This document shows, piece by piece, positions 7,427-16,544 of a DNA stretch of 64,000 bases. The stretch is from Variovorax paradoxus (GTDB taxonomy: Bacteria; Pseudomonadota; Gammaproteobacteria; Burkholderiales; Burkholderiaceae_C). Each line of letters begins with the position of its first letter. The stretch's first letter is position 1. The notes under the pieces were generated by a model, which was not told the origin of the DNA, made no database searches, and saw only the letters and a list, made by a program, of their open reading frames with translations. Where the stretch lies: NCBI GenBank assembly GCA_016806145.1, contig CP063167.1, forward strand, positions 1,112,501-1,176,500, in the 5' to 3' direction. A program made the position numbers and the translations under genes.

Positions 7427-8269
7427 ATGCATTTCAAAACCATCCTCGTTCACCTGGACCATTCGGACCGCAGCCCCGTGCGCGCCGCGATGGCGGCCCG
7501 GTGGTCGCGCGCGCACGAAAGCCACCTGGTCGGGCTGGTTCCTACGGGCCTGTACGACGGCGTGATTCCGGCAGACGCCATCGCCACCGGCATGACCGAT
7601 TACATCGCGGAGTCGGCCGACTACCTGCACCGGCGCGCCGAGTGCATCTCGCGGGAGTTCAGGGAAGACATCGCCGCTTCGGGGCCCATGTCCTACGAGA
7701 TGCGACTGGTCGATGGCGCTACGGTGGACGCCGTGGTGCGCTACGGCCATGCGAGCGACCTCGTGGTACTCGGGCAGGACGACGACGCCAACAAGCGGGA
7801 CACCATCGTCCGCGCACTCGCCGAGCACGTGCTGATGGAAGTGGGCCGGCCGGTGCTGGTCGTGCCCTCGGCCGGCACTTTCGACAAGATGCCCAAAAAC
7901 ATCGTCGTGGCCTGGGACGGCTCGCGCGAAGCCGCCATGGCCATGCAGGCGGCACTGCCGGCGCTGCATCGCTCCGGGCATGTCACGCTCGTAACGATGC
8001 GCCACCCGCGCGATGAGGACAACGCGCAGCAGCTCCTGGTGCCGGACATGTGCCAGTACCTCCTACGGCATGGCGTGCAAGCGCGCGCTGAGACGCAGGT
8101 GACCGAGATCGGCTTTGCCGACGCGTTGCTGTCGCGGCTCTCGGACCTGGGCGCCGACCTGCTCGTGATGGGGGGCTACGGCCATTCGCGCCTGCGCGAA
8201 CGCGTGCTGGGCGGTGTGACGCGGCAGGTCCTCGCGCAGATGACCGTGCCGGTCCTGATGGCGCACTGA
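7427..8269 (+). CDS. tandem universal stress protein (two UspA domains)
   Basis: A 280-residue protein with two UspA folds. The first begins FKTILVHLDHSDRS; the second begins KNIVVAWDGSREAAMAM and ends GGYGHSRLRERVLGGVTRQVL, which carries the G-2X-G-9X-G(S/T)-like ATP-binding motif, then VPVLMAH. Tandem Usps help cells survive energy or oxygen stress, often without a known partner. ATG 7427 is chosen because the domain starts right after it; the upstream extension has no family match. It is the first gene of a run with ExoD and a P-type ATPase, behind an FNR-type box. Confidence 0.88.
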   Translation: MHFKTILVHLDHSDRSPVRAAMAARWSRAHESHLVGLVPTGLYDGVIPADAIATGMTDYIAESADYLHRRAECISREFREDIAASGPMSYEMRLVDGATVDAVVRYGHASDLVVLGQDDDANKRDTIVRALAEHVLMEVGRPVLVVPSAGTFDKMPKNIVVAWDGSREAAMAMQAALPALHRSGHVTLVTMRHPRDEDNAQQLLVPDMCQYLLRHGVQARAETQVTEIGFADALLSRLSDLGADLLVMGGYGHSRLRERVLGGVTRQVLAQMTVPVLMAH

Positions 8270-8270
8270 G

Positions 8271-8855
8271 GTGGCGGCCCGCGCCGACGCCTGGGTAGAA
8301 AACCTGGGCCGTCTCGCGCGCGACGAGGGCCAGGCGCGCGTGCGTGTCGGCGACATCGTGGCCGCGGCAGGCGAGGGCGGCCTCGCCGCTGCAATCCTGT
8401 TCTTCGCGCTGCCCAATACGGTGCCCTCCCTGCCGGGCATGTCGAGCGTGCTTGGCGCGCCGCTGCTGCTGTTTACCGCGCAACAACTCCTGGGTCGCCC
8501 CGCTTGGGTGCCGCAATGGCTGGCAGGCTTGTCGATCTCGCGCATGCATCTGGAAGCCGCTATGGCCCGGCTGGAGGCGCTGGCTGCATGGCGGCACGGC
8601 GTCAGCCGCCCGAGACTGCATGCATTCGCCGGGCCGCTGGCCATGCGCTTGGCCGGCGGCCTGGGCTGCGTGCTGGCGTTGCTGCTGGTGCTCCCGCTGC
8701 CGCTGGTCAACATCCCGATCGGCATGACGCTGAGCCTGCTGTCGTTCGGCGGATTGCGGGGCGATGGGCTGGCGGTGGTGTTGGGTTTTGCCGCGGGCAT
8801 CGCCTCGCTGGCATTGGCGGGCAGCGTGCTGTGGGGCCTTTGGACGCTGCTTTGA
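8271..8855 (+). CDS. ExoD family membrane protein
   Basis: A 194-residue integral membrane protein starting at GTG 8271, one base after the Usp stop. It has the ExoD-family signature region AAILFFALPNTVPSLPGMSS (about residues 40-60), then hydrophobic segments in LAGGLGCVLALLLVLPLPLV and LGFAAGIASLALAGSVLWGL. In rhizobia ExoD influences exopolysaccharide production and alkali tolerance; its biochemistry is unknown. Tight spacing to Usp and ATPase suggests one transcript. Confidence 0.82.
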   Translation: MAARADAWVENLGRLARDEGQARVRVGDIVAAAGEGGLAAAILFFALPNTVPSLPGMSSVLGAPLLLFTAQQLLGRPAWVPQWLAGLSISRMHLEAAMARLEALAAWRHGVSRPRLHAFAGPLAMRLAGGLGCVLALLLVLPLPLVNIPIGMTLSLLSFGGLRGDGLAVVLGFAAGIASLALAGSVLWGLWTLL

Positions 8856-8918
8856 CGGAAGTCAAGGCCGGCTCGGCCAGCGGTGGCACGCTCGGCCCAC
8901 GCCAATGAGGAGCCCACC

Positions 8919-11411
8919 GTGCCCGACAACCCGCCCGCAGGCCTGACCGACGAAGAAGCAGCACAGCGCCTTCGCAGCGACGGTCCGAACGTGCTGCCTT
9001 CCGTGTCCCGCAAGGGAGTGGTGCGCATCGCCTGGAACGCGCTGACGCAGCCGATGTTCCTGCTGCTGCTGGCGACCGCCGCGCTGTATGCGCTGCTTGG
9101 CGACCTGGGCGATGCCGGCATGCTCGCGGCCTCGGTGCTGATGGTGGGCGGGCTGTCGATCTACCAGGAGCAACGCACCGAACGCGTGCTCGAAGCGCTG
9201 AAGGATCTCTCCAGTCCCCGCTGCACAGTCGTGCGCGGGGGCCGCGTGCTGCGCATCGCGAGCCGTGAACTGGTGCGCGGCGACCGCCTGCTGGTGAACG
9301 AGGGCGACCGGCTGTCCGCCGATGCGCGGCTTCTCGAAGCGGTCGGGCTGCAGGTCGACGAGTCGCTTCGCACCGGCGAGTCGGTGCCGCAGGGCAAGCA
9401 GGCAGGCGGTGCCGGCGATGACGACGAGGCCGACAGCCGTCGGCTCTACGCGGGTAGCCTGGTTGTGCGCGGCGACGGCGTGGCCGAGGTGACCGCCACC
9501 GGCGCGCACACCGCGCTGGGCACCATTCATCGCTCCATCGCGCAGCTCGCGCCCCGCGCGAGCCGGCTTCAGGACGAGCTGCGCCGGCTGGTCGGTCGTG
9601 TCGCATGGCTTGCCGCCTTCACCTGCGTCGTCGCGGCGACCGTGTTCGCGCTGCGCGAAGGCGCGTGGACGCAGGGCCTGCTGGTCGGGCTGACCCTGGC
9701 AATGTCGTTGATTCCCGAGGAGTTCGCCGTCGTCTGGAGCGTGATGCTCGCGCTGGGCAGCTGGCGGCTCGCGAAGTCGAATGTGCTGACCCGCCAGCCG
9801 CAGGCCATCGAGGCGCTGGGCACGACCACGGTCCTGTGCGTGGACAAGACCGGAACGCTCACGCACAACCGCATGGCGCTGGCGATGCTGCATGATGGCG
9901 AGACGGAATGCACGCCGGGCGCGCAGGCGTTGACGTCGCGCTTTCAAGGCCTGTTGCGGGGCGCGCTGCGCGCGAGCAGCACGGGCGGTGTCGAGCCGAT
10001 GGACCATGCGGTGCGGGTCACCGCGCAAGTCGCCGGCCTGGACGGCGGAGATGCGGGATGGACACCCGGCCCGCGCCGGGGCATCCGCGACGGCTCGCCC
10101 TATGTCGTGCACTGGTGGCATGTGGCCGGCGAGTCCGGCCGGAGGGTGGCGGTCAAGGGCGCCGCGGAGGCCGTGCTGGCCCTGTGCGATGCCGACCCTG
10201 CGCGCATGCAACTGTTGCGAGAGACCGCCGACCGCTGGAGCGTGGCCGGCCTCCGTGTGCTCGCGGCGGCCGAGGGGCACGCCGGGCAGACGGGCGACGA
10301 CGCCGCGTTGCCCGGCGGGCTGCGCTTGTCGCCCCTGGGCCTGCTCGGCTTCATGGACCCCTTGCGCGAGGAGGTGCCCCGTGTCATCGAGGAGTGCCGG
10401 CGCGCGGGCGTGCGCGTGGTGATGATCACCGGCGACGCGGCGCTGACGGCCCGGTCGATCGCGCGGCAGGCGGGACTCGTCGACGGCGGCGACGCCCAGG
10501 TCCTGAGCGGCAAGGCGCTGGCCGCGATGGACGACGAGGCGCTGCGCCGCTGCGTGCGCGAGGTGCAGGTGTTCGCGCGGGTCGACCCCGCTCAGAAACT
10601 GCGCATCGTGCGGGCGCTCCAGCAGCAGGGCGACATCGTGGCGATGACCGGCGACGGCGTGAACGACGCCCCCGCGCTCAAGGCGGCCGACATCGGCGTC
10701 GCGATGGGCCGGCGCGGCACCGACGTCGCGCGCGAAGCCGCCTCGCTGGTCCTGCTGGACGACAACTTCGCCTCGCTCGTGGAGGCGGTGCGCGCGGGAC
10801 GGCGCATCTTCACTAACCTGCGCAAGGCGCTGGGGTATCTCTTCGCGGCGCATGTGCCGATCGTCGGCGTGGCGCTGATCCCGGTGGTGATGGGCGGGCC
10901 GGTGCTGCTGCTGCCGCTGCATGTGGTGCTGCTCGAGCTGCTGATCGATCCGGCCTGCTCCCTGGTGTTCGAGGCCGAGCGGGCGCCGGACGACAGCATG
11001 ACAGTGCCGCCGCGGCCGCGCGACGAGGCGCTGTACTCGCCGGCCTCGGCAGCGCGCGCGTTCGCGATGGGCGCGCTGGTCTTCGCCGGCGTGGTGGCGG
11101 TGCAGTGGGCTTGCCGCGCGCTGGATGCCACGCAGGAGGAATTGCGCATGGCGAGCCTCGGCTCGATCGTGCTGGGCAACCTGCTACTGCTTCTGTGGTT
11201 CCGCGGCGCGGGCTTACGGCTTGCGCACACCAACACGGTGTTCCATGCACTGCTGATCGGGGTGTGCGTGGTCTGGGGCCTGCTCACGGCGGTGCCGGGC
11301 GTGGGTCGCATTTTCGGTCTGCCGAGCGCACCGTCGCCGTGGGCGCTGTGGGTGGTGCTGCCCGCGGGCTGGGCGCTGTGGCGCCTTTTCGCGGTTTCAC
11401 GAAATCAGTGA
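8919..11411 (+). CDS. cation-translocating P-type ATPase
   Basis: An 830-residue P-type ATPase. It shows the actuator motif TGES (RTGESVPQGK), the phosphorylated Asp in DKTGTLTHN (about D309), the hinge TGDGVNDAPALKAADIGVAMG, and several membrane spans at both ends. The M4 segment reads IPEEFAVVWSVMLALG, the PEEF variant seen in a bacterial group related to calcium/manganese pumps, so the ion is uncertain. GTG 8919 is preferred because GAGGAG (8907-8912) sits six bases before it; an upstream GTG at 8883 lacks this. The gene follows ExoD by 63 bp. Confidence 0.9.
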   Translation: MPDNPPAGLTDEEAAQRLRSDGPNVLPSVSRKGVVRIAWNALTQPMFLLLLATAALYALLGDLGDAGMLAASVLMVGGLSIYQEQRTERVLEALKDLSSPRCTVVRGGRVLRIASRELVRGDRLLVNEGDRLSADARLLEAVGLQVDESLRTGESVPQGKQAGGAGDDDEADSRRLYAGSLVVRGDGVAEVTATGAHTALGTIHRSIAQLAPRASRLQDELRRLVGRVAWLAAFTCVVAATVFALREGAWTQGLLVGLTLAMSLIPEEFAVVWSVMLALGSWRLAKSNVLTRQPQAIEALGTTTVLCVDKTGTLTHNRMALAMLHDGETECTPGAQALTSRFQGLLRGALRASSTGGVEPMDHAVRVTAQVAGLDGGDAGWTPGPRRGIRDGSPYVVHWWHVAGESGRRVAVKGAAEAVLALCDADPARMQLLRETADRWSVAGLRVLAAAEGHAGQTGDDAALPGGLRLSPLGLLGFMDPLREEVPRVIEECRRAGVRVVMITGDAALTARSIARQAGLVDGGDAQVLSGKALAAMDDEALRRCVREVQVFARVDPAQKLRIVRALQQQGDIVAMTGDGVNDAPALKAADIGVAMGRRGTDVAREAASLVLLDDNFASLVEAVRAGRRIFTNLRKALGYLFAAHVPIVGVALIPVVMGGPVLLLPLHVVLLELLIDPACSLVFEAERAPDDSMTVPPRPRDEALYSPASAARAFAMGALVFAGVVAVQWACRALDATQEELRMASLGSIVLGNLLLLLWFRGAGLRLAHTNTVFHALLIGVCVVWGLLTAVPGVGRIFGLPSAPSPWALWVVLPAGWALWRLFAVSRNQ

Positions 11412-11427
11412 GCCGGGAGGGCGACAC

Positions 11428-12963
11428 ATGGACATGGACACCACCCTGGTCGATGCATTGCGCGAAGCGCTCCGGCTGGAGACCGGGCAGCCGGTCGCGC
11501 TGGTCGAGACGCACATCTCCTGGGTCCTGCTCACGCAGACGCTCGCCTTCAAGCTCAAGAAGCCGGTGCGTCTGCCGTTCCTGGATTTCGGCAGCGTAGA
11601 GGCTCGCAAGCATTTCTGCGAGGAGGAGCTGCGCCTCAATCGGCGCTTTGCTCCCTCGCTCTACATCGACGTGGCACCGGTCTGCGGCACGCGCGAGGCA
11701 CCGCGCATCGGCGGAGATGGCACTCCGATCGACCATGTGGTGCGGATGCGGCGGTTTCCGGCCTCGTCGCTGCTGCTCGACCTGCTTGAAACAGGCCGGC
11801 TCGAACCCGTGCAGCTCGACGGCTTCGCGCAACGGCTCGCGGTCTTGCACGGGAGCGCGGAGCGCGCGACGCCGCTGTCCGATTTCGGCAGCCCGGAGCG
11901 GGTCGTTCGCGCCGCGACTGACGTGCTCGCCGCATTGCGGGTGCAGGGCAGTGACATCCGTCTTGACTGGGTAGACGCATGGGTGCGGGAGCAGGGGCAG
12001 GTGCTGCGCGCGGCCTGGACCGTCCGCCAGCAGGACGGCGCCGTGCGCGAATGCCATGGCGACCTGCACATGGCCAACGTGGTCCTGGTGGACGGCGCGC
12101 TCACGCCCTTCGACTGCATCGAGTTCGACCCGGCGCTACGCTGGATCGACGTGATGAACGACGTCGCCTTTCTCACTATGGACCTGAAGGCCCATGGCCG
12201 CTCCGACCTAGCGTTCCGCTTCCTGGACGCATGGCTGCAGCACAGCGGTGACTGCGCGGGCCTGCGAGTGTGGCGCTTCTACGAGGTGTACCGGGCGCTT
12301 GTGCGCGTCATGGCCTCCGGCCTGGGACCGCGAGGCCCGCAGGCGGCCGTGCGGCCCGACTACCTGGCGTGCGCGGCGCAGCTCGCGCAGCAACCCCGGG
12401 GCGACGCGCGCCTGATGATCACGCACGGTTTCTCCGGCGCCGGAAAATCCAGCGTCGCCTCGCAACTGCTCTGCGCGGCGGGCGCTGTTCGCCTGCGCTC
12501 GGATGTAGAGCGCAAGCGGCTGCATGGCCTCGGTCCGCTGGCGCGCTCCGCCGGCCTCGGGCTCGACATCTATGACGCGCAAGCGACCCGCTGGACATTC
12601 GAGCGGCTGCAGGCCTGCGCACGCGACGCGCTGCTGGCGGGCTACCCGGTGATCGTGGATGCGGCGTTCCTGCGCATAGCCGAGCGGCAGCGCTTCCGTG
12701 CGCTGGCCGCCGAGTTGCGCATGCCCTTCACGATCCTAGATTGCCGCGCCGAGTTGGAAATGCTGCGCCGCCGCGTGGCCGCGCGGGATGCCGCGGGCAC
12801 GGATGCCTCGGAAGCAGGGCTGGCGGTGCTCGAGCGCCAACTGGCAAGCCACGATCCGCTGGAGGCCGACGAGCGCGGCCTGGCCATCGAGGTCTCCACG
12901 CAAGGGCCGGTGAACATCGCCCGGATCGCGGCGCGCTGGCGCGCCGCGGCCCCAGGCCCGTGA
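11428..12963 (+). CDS. bifunctional APH-like kinase / AAA ATPase (P-loop kinase)
   Basis: A 511-residue two-domain protein. The N-terminal part is aminoglycoside-phosphotransferase-like, with the Brenner motif ECHGDLHMANVVL near residue 210 and DCIEFDPALRWIDVMND after it. The C-terminal part is a P-loop kinase with Walker A GFSGAGKSS near residue 333 and DVERKRLHG downstream. This fusion is widespread in Proteobacteria beside Usp and phosphatase genes, and its substrate is unknown. It follows the ATPase by 16 bp with GGGAGG before ATG, so it likely ends the Usp operon. It converges with the next Usp with only 5 bp between stops. Confidence 0.85.
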   Translation: MDMDTTLVDALREALRLETGQPVALVETHISWVLLTQTLAFKLKKPVRLPFLDFGSVEARKHFCEEELRLNRRFAPSLYIDVAPVCGTREAPRIGGDGTPIDHVVRMRRFPASSLLLDLLETGRLEPVQLDGFAQRLAVLHGSAERATPLSDFGSPERVVRAATDVLAALRVQGSDIRLDWVDAWVREQGQVLRAAWTVRQQDGAVRECHGDLHMANVVLVDGALTPFDCIEFDPALRWIDVMNDVAFLTMDLKAHGRSDLAFRFLDAWLQHSGDCAGLRVWRFYEVYRALVRVMASGLGPRGPQAAVRPDYLACAAQLAQQPRGDARLMITHGFSGAGKSSVASQLLCAAGAVRLRSDVERKRLHGLGPLARSAGLGLDIYDAQATRWTFERLQACARDALLAGYPVIVDAAFLRIAERQRFRALAAELRMPFTILDCRAELEMLRRRVAARDAAGTDASEAGLAVLERQLASHDPLEADERGLAIEVSTQGPVNIARIAARWRAAAPGP

Positions 12964-12968
12964 ACCCA

Positions 12969-13475
12969 TCACTGGATGGCGACCTCTCCGCTGGGCAGCG
13001 TGAACCGCTCGTGCTCGGTTCGCGCCTCCTCGGGTGCTCGCACCAGTAACACCGGCACGGGCGCCATGCGCAGGATGTGCTCCGCACTGCTGCCCATCAC
13101 CCAGCGGCCGATGCCACGACGGCCGTGGGTGCCGATCACGATCAGGTCGGCATTCGAGGCTTGCGCTTCGGCGATGACCTGGTCGTGCACCGCGCCCTTG
13201 AAGCGGTCGATCAATACCGTGTCGGCCTCGATGCCTTCCCCGGCCGTCTTGGCCCGCGCGGTCTCCAGCAGCTTCGTGGCATTGGCGCGAAGTTCTTCGA
13301 GCCAATTGCCGGCATAGCCCGAGTAGGCGTCCATGGCGAGCGCGAACGACAGCTCGTCGATTACGTGCACCAGGCGCAGGCGCCCGCCGGTGAGCTTCGC
13401 CAGCCGGATGGCTTCGGCCAGGCCGCGGCTGGATGTGGAACTGCCGTCGATGGGAACAAGGATTCGCTGGTACAT
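12969..13475 (-). CDS. universal stress protein (single UspA domain)
   Basis: A 168-residue UspA protein, starting MYQRILVPIDGSSTSSRGLAEAIRLA. The ATP-binding motif is GTHGRRGIGRWVMGSSAEHIL, followed by VPVLLVRAPEEA and a short tail. The start at 13475 is chosen because the family begins here. An FNR-type box at 13534-13547 would put its transcript start about 24 nt upstream. It is divergent from the hemerythrin gene. Confidence 0.9.
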   Translation of the reverse strand: MYQRILVPIDGSSTSSRGLAEAIRLAKLTGGRLRLVHVIDELSFALAMDAYSGYAGNWLEELRANATKLLETARAKTAGEGIEADTVLIDRFKGAVHDQVIAEAQASNADLIVIGTHGRRGIGRWVMGSSAEHILRMAPVPVLLVRAPEEARTEHERFTLPSGEVAIQ

Positions 13476-13533
13476 GGCATGACTCCGGAGTGTGAAGGGA
13501 TGGAGCAGTATCCGGACAGAGGCGCTGTGCGAC

Positions 13534-13547
13534 TTGACATCGATCAA
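13534..13547. promoter_or_regulatory. FNR/FixK-type box in the Usp/hemerythrin divergent promoter (Usp side)
   Basis: TTGACATCGATCAA is one base from the classic FNR site TTGAT-N4-ATCAA. At -41.5 it would start the leftward Usp transcript near 13499, giving a 24-nt leader. Confidence 0.65.
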
Positions 13548-13576
13548 GCGGCGTGCCCGCCCGGTGGGTGTACGGC

Positions 13577-13590
13577 TTGATCTGGCGCAA
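13577..13590. promoter_or_regulatory. FNR/FixK-type box in the Usp/hemerythrin divergent promoter (hemerythrin side)
   Basis: TTGATCTGGCGCAA fits TTGA-N6-GCAA. At -41.5 the rightward transcript would begin near 13625, 17 nt before the GTG start of the hemerythrin gene and just before its AAGGAAG ribosome site. Confidence 0.6.
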
Positions 13591-13641
13591 GCCCGCACAA
13601 GGCGAAAGCGCGACCCTTCAGGCATGCCAAAGGAAGACCCC

Positions 13642-14226
13642 GTGACCCACGCCACCGTCCGCATCATTCGCCAGGAGCACGCCGCGCTCGCCGCCATGCT
13701 GCGCTCCATCGTCCTGCTGCTCGAGCAGCACCGAAAGAAGGGGACCTTGCCCGATTTCGCGACGCTGCGCGCCATGCTTTTCTATGTCGACGAGTTTCCC
13801 GAGAAGCGCCATCACCGCAAGGAGACCGAGCTGCTGTTTCCCAAGCTGCGCGCGAAGACGCCGATCTCGCGCGACCTGCTGGACAAGCTCGACAGCGATC
13901 ACGCCCGCGGCGAGCGCAGGATCCGCGACGTCGAGCACGCGCTGCTTGCGTTCGAGATGCTCGGCGAATCGCGGCGCGAAGCCTTCAAGCGGACGGTCGG
14001 CGAGTACGTCGACTTCTACCTGAACCACATGGCGCTGGAGGAGCGCGAGATCCTGCCGCTGGCCGAACGCGTGCTGACCGGTGACGACTGGCGCGATCTG
14101 GACGAAGCCTTCGCGCAGAACCGCGACCCGATGACCGGGCACGTGGCGGACTTCGAATACAACGCGCTCTTCACGCGCATCGTCAACGTCGTGCCCGCTC
14201 CCATCGGTCTGGGGCCAGCCCGTTAG
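13642..14226 (+). CDS. hemerythrin domain-containing protein
   Basis: A 194-residue hemerythrin-like protein, with metal-ligand candidates in IIRQEHAAL, FPEKRHHRKETELLFPKL (HxxxE), SDHARGERR and YLNHMALEEREILPLAE. Such proteins hold a non-heme diiron centre that binds oxygen or nitric oxide. GTG 13642 is preferred: AAGGAAG (13630-13636) lies five bases before it and it leaves a sensible leader from the FNR-type promoter. An in-frame ATG at 13624 would add six residues. Confidence 0.85.
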   Translation: MTHATVRIIRQEHAALAAMLRSIVLLLEQHRKKGTLPDFATLRAMLFYVDEFPEKRHHRKETELLFPKLRAKTPISRDLLDKLDSDHARGERRIRDVEHALLAFEMLGESRREAFKRTVGEYVDFYLNHMALEEREILPLAERVLTGDDWRDLDEAFAQNRDPMTGHVADFEYNALFTRIVNVVPAPIGLGPAR

Positions 14227-14238
14227 GCCAGCGCCTGT

Positions 14239-15903
14239 TCAGCGCGCCAGTACGTAGCTGCCGGGCGCACTGCACAAGGGAGGCAGGCCGCGATGCGGCG
14301 CGCCTATCGCCGGTGGACGGCGTCTCGGGCCCGATCGCGCGGCTAGCCATTGCTGCAGACACGGCCACCACGAACCTTCGATGTCGCGAGACACGCTGAG
14401 GAAACTGTCCGGTGGCACATAGGCGCCGTTTCCTGCGCGCCGAAGCACGCGGTAGCTGCGGTGCGCATGGCCGGGCTCGCTCACGATGCCTGCGTTGTGG
14501 CCTCCCGTGGCGAGCACGAAGGTCACCTCGGTATCGCTCAGCAGGTTGAACTTGTAGACCGAACGCCAGGGCGCCACGTGGTCGGTGCTGGTGCCGAGCA
14601 GGAAAACCGGCACGTCGATGTCTTTCAGCGAAACCGGCTTTCCGTCGACCAGGTAGTGGCCCTCTGCCAAAGCGTTGTCGAGGAAGAGGCTGCGCAGGTA
14701 GTCCGCGTGCATGCGATAGGGCATGCGCGTGCCGTCGGCATTCCACGCCATCAGGTCGGTCATGGGCGCACGCTCTCCGAGGAGCCACGTTCGAACCATC
14801 GGCCCCCAGATCAGGTCGCCCGGACGCAGCGCCTGGAAGGCGGCCGCCATCTGCTGCGCCCCCAGGAATCCTTCGTGCGCCATGAGGTCCTCCAGGAACG
14901 CCAATTGGCTCTCGTCGATGAACAGGCCGATCTCCCCGGGTTCGGTGAAGTCGGTCTGGGCGGCCAGCAGCGTGAGCGAAGCCAGGCGGTCGTCGTGATC
15001 GCGCGCCATGGCTGCCGCGGCAATCGCCATCAGGGTCCCGCCCAGACAATACCCGACGGCGTGCACGCGGCGCCCGTGCACCACGGCTTCAATGGCATCG
15101 AGGCTGGCGCGAATGCCCAGCCGCAGGTAGTCGTCCATGCCGAGCTGCGCGTCGGCGGTGCCGGGATTCTTCCAGGAGACCGCGAACACTGTGTGGCCCT
15201 GAGCGACCAGGTAGCGAATGAGCGAGTTGTGCGGCGAAAGATCGAGCACGTAGTACTTCATGATCCACGCGCTCACGATGAGCACCGGCTCGGCGTGCAC
15301 CGTCGACGTGGTCGGTGCGTACTGGATGAGCTCGATGAGTTCGTTGCGCAGGACCACCTTGCCCGGCGTGATGGCGACCTCATGTCCGGGCCTGAACGCC
15401 TCGGTACCGGCAGGCGGCAGTCCTAGGGCCCCGCGAGCGAAGTCTTCCACCCCTAGGGCAGCGCCGGTGGCCAGGTTGACGCCGCAGGTGGCCGCGGTTC
15501 TTTGCAGCACCTGCGGATTGGTCGCGAAGATGTTGGCGGGCGAGACCATTTCCAGCCATTGCCGCACCATGAACGCCACCAATTGCTCGTGATGCCGATC
15601 GACGCCTGGAACGCCGCGCACCATCTCGAGCAGCCGGTGTCCGGTGGTTTCGAAGGCCTCGCGGTACATGCTGAAGGGCCATGCCGTCCATTCGTCCGCG
15701 CCGAGCCGGGAGTGGTGTGCCCGCAGCCGCGCGGGCGGCGGAGCCTGATGCAGTGCGATCTGCGCATTGCGCCCGGGCTGCGTGGCGAAATGGAGCACCC
15801 AGTCGGACCAGGCAAGCATCCATGCCGCCGGCGACATGCCACCGACGAGCCGGCCCCAGGCCGCGTGGAGGGATCGGTCGAGTTCGTTGTGCTCTGCGTT
15901 CAC
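14239..15903 (-). CDS. PHA/PHB synthase family protein (class I PhaC-like)
   Basis: A 554-residue alpha/beta-fold polyester synthase. The lipase-like box GYCLGG holds the catalytic Cys near residue 286. The Asp is in GTSTDHVAPW and the His in GGHNAGIVSEPG, completing the Cys-Asp-His triad. It joins hydroxyacyl-CoA units into polyhydroxyalkanoate granules. It stands alone, without phaA or phaB beside it. GTG 15903 is preferred, with AAGGA five bases before it; an upstream ATG at 15957 has no such site. The promoter shares an FNR-type box with the divergent gene at 16062. Confidence 0.88.
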   Translation of the reverse strand: MNAEHNELDRSLHAAWGRLVGGMSPAAWMLAWSDWVLHFATQPGRNAQIALHQAPPPARLRAHHSRLGADEWTAWPFSMYREAFETTGHRLLEMVRGVPGVDRHHEQLVAFMVRQWLEMVSPANIFATNPQVLQRTAATCGVNLATGAALGVEDFARGALGLPPAGTEAFRPGHEVAITPGKVVLRNELIELIQYAPTTSTVHAEPVLIVSAWIMKYYVLDLSPHNSLIRYLVAQGHTVFAVSWKNPGTADAQLGMDDYLRLGIRASLDAIEAVVHGRRVHAVGYCLGGTLMAIAAAAMARDHDDRLASLTLLAAQTDFTEPGEIGLFIDESQLAFLEDLMAHEGFLGAQQMAAAFQALRPGDLIWGPMVRTWLLGERAPMTDLMAWNADGTRMPYRMHADYLRSLFLDNALAEGHYLVDGKPVSLKDIDVPVFLLGTSTDHVAPWRSVYKFNLLSDTEVTFVLATGGHNAGIVSEPGHAHRSYRVLRRAGNGAYVPPDSFLSVSRDIEGSWWPCLQQWLAARSGPRRRPPAIGAPHRGLPPLCSAPGSYVLAR

Positions 15904-15983
15904 TTGGGTCCTTGCTGGAGAGTCGCGGCATCTGGTCTTCGGGTGCCGCGCATCCAAGTCTGCGGGCTCGCGCGTAGTCGGCC

Positions 15984-15997
15984 TTGCGCGGCATCAA
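15984..15997. promoter_or_regulatory. FNR/FixK-type box shared by the PHA synthase and the divergent hypothetical gene
   Basis: TTGCGCGGCATCAA (other strand TTGATGCCGCGCAA) fits the TTG(A/C)-N6-(T/G)CAA pattern. At -41.5 it would give a 30-nt leader for the rightward gene at 16062 and a 46-nt leader for the leftward PHA synthase. Confidence 0.6.
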
Positions 15998-16061
15998 GGT
16001 CCTGCCCCTCGATGTGCATACGCTGTGGGAACCGCCTCTTTGCAACCCACTGGAGTTCAAC

Positions 16062-16529
16062 ATGCCGACCCACATCGTCGATTTCTCCGCCCGGTCCAAG
16101 GTGATCCGGGCCGAACCCTTCAACGCGCATTTCTGGCAATGCACACCCGCCGAATTCAGGACCTACCTGGGAAGGCCGCGCGAATTCCTGCGTAAGCTGG
16201 GCATCGTGGTGCCGCGCGAATGCCGCATCGAGACGACCATCGAGAACCACGACTGGCTCGAAGACCAGGCGCCCGAATTCGAGAGCGAGAGCGGCAACGA
16301 CACGGTGATCTGCAACATGGGCAGCGGCGCGGCCGCCCGCTCGGTGTACCGGGTCGTGAGCTGTGCGCGCGACGAGGCCGCGACCGGAAATGTCAAGAAG
16401 GCCTTGCTGCATACCGTGGACCACCAGCAGGTCGGCGATGAAAAAGGCAAGGCATCGCGCAAGGCAAAAAAGGACGGAAAGTCGAAGAAGAGGAAGGAGA
16501 ACGCCGACCTCCGCGGCAAGGGCAATTGA
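16062..16529 (+). CDS. hypothetical protein with nitrile-hydratase-leader-like segment and basic tail
   Basis: A 155-residue protein I cannot assign to a named family. The middle reads TPAEFRTYLGRPREFLRKLG, then IVVPRECRIETTIENHDWLE. This resembles the motif of nitrile hydratase alpha/NHLP leader domains (residues packed before a LGI-VP turn). There is no double-glycine leader cleavage site, and no modification enzymes are adjacent. The tail from about residue 125 is strongly basic (KASRKAKKDGKSKKRKEN), suggesting nucleic acid or polyanion binding, or disorder. It shares an FNR-type promoter with the PHA synthase. Confidence 0.6.
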   Translation: MPTHIVDFSARSKVIRAEPFNAHFWQCTPAEFRTYLGRPREFLRKLGIVVPRECRIETTIENHDWLEDQAPEFESESGNDTVICNMGSGAAARSVYRVVSCARDEAATGNVKKALLHTVDHQQVGDEKGKASRKAKKDGKSKKRKENADLRGKGN

Positions 16530-16544
16530 TGCAGCGTTGCCGGT

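Noticed and set aside
8862..10922. 686-codon open frame on the minus strand opposite the P-type ATPase
   Set aside because: Its translation is rich in Arg, His and Gln with no domain, while the plus strand has all P-type ATPase motifs. Long antisense frames are expected in high-GC DNA.
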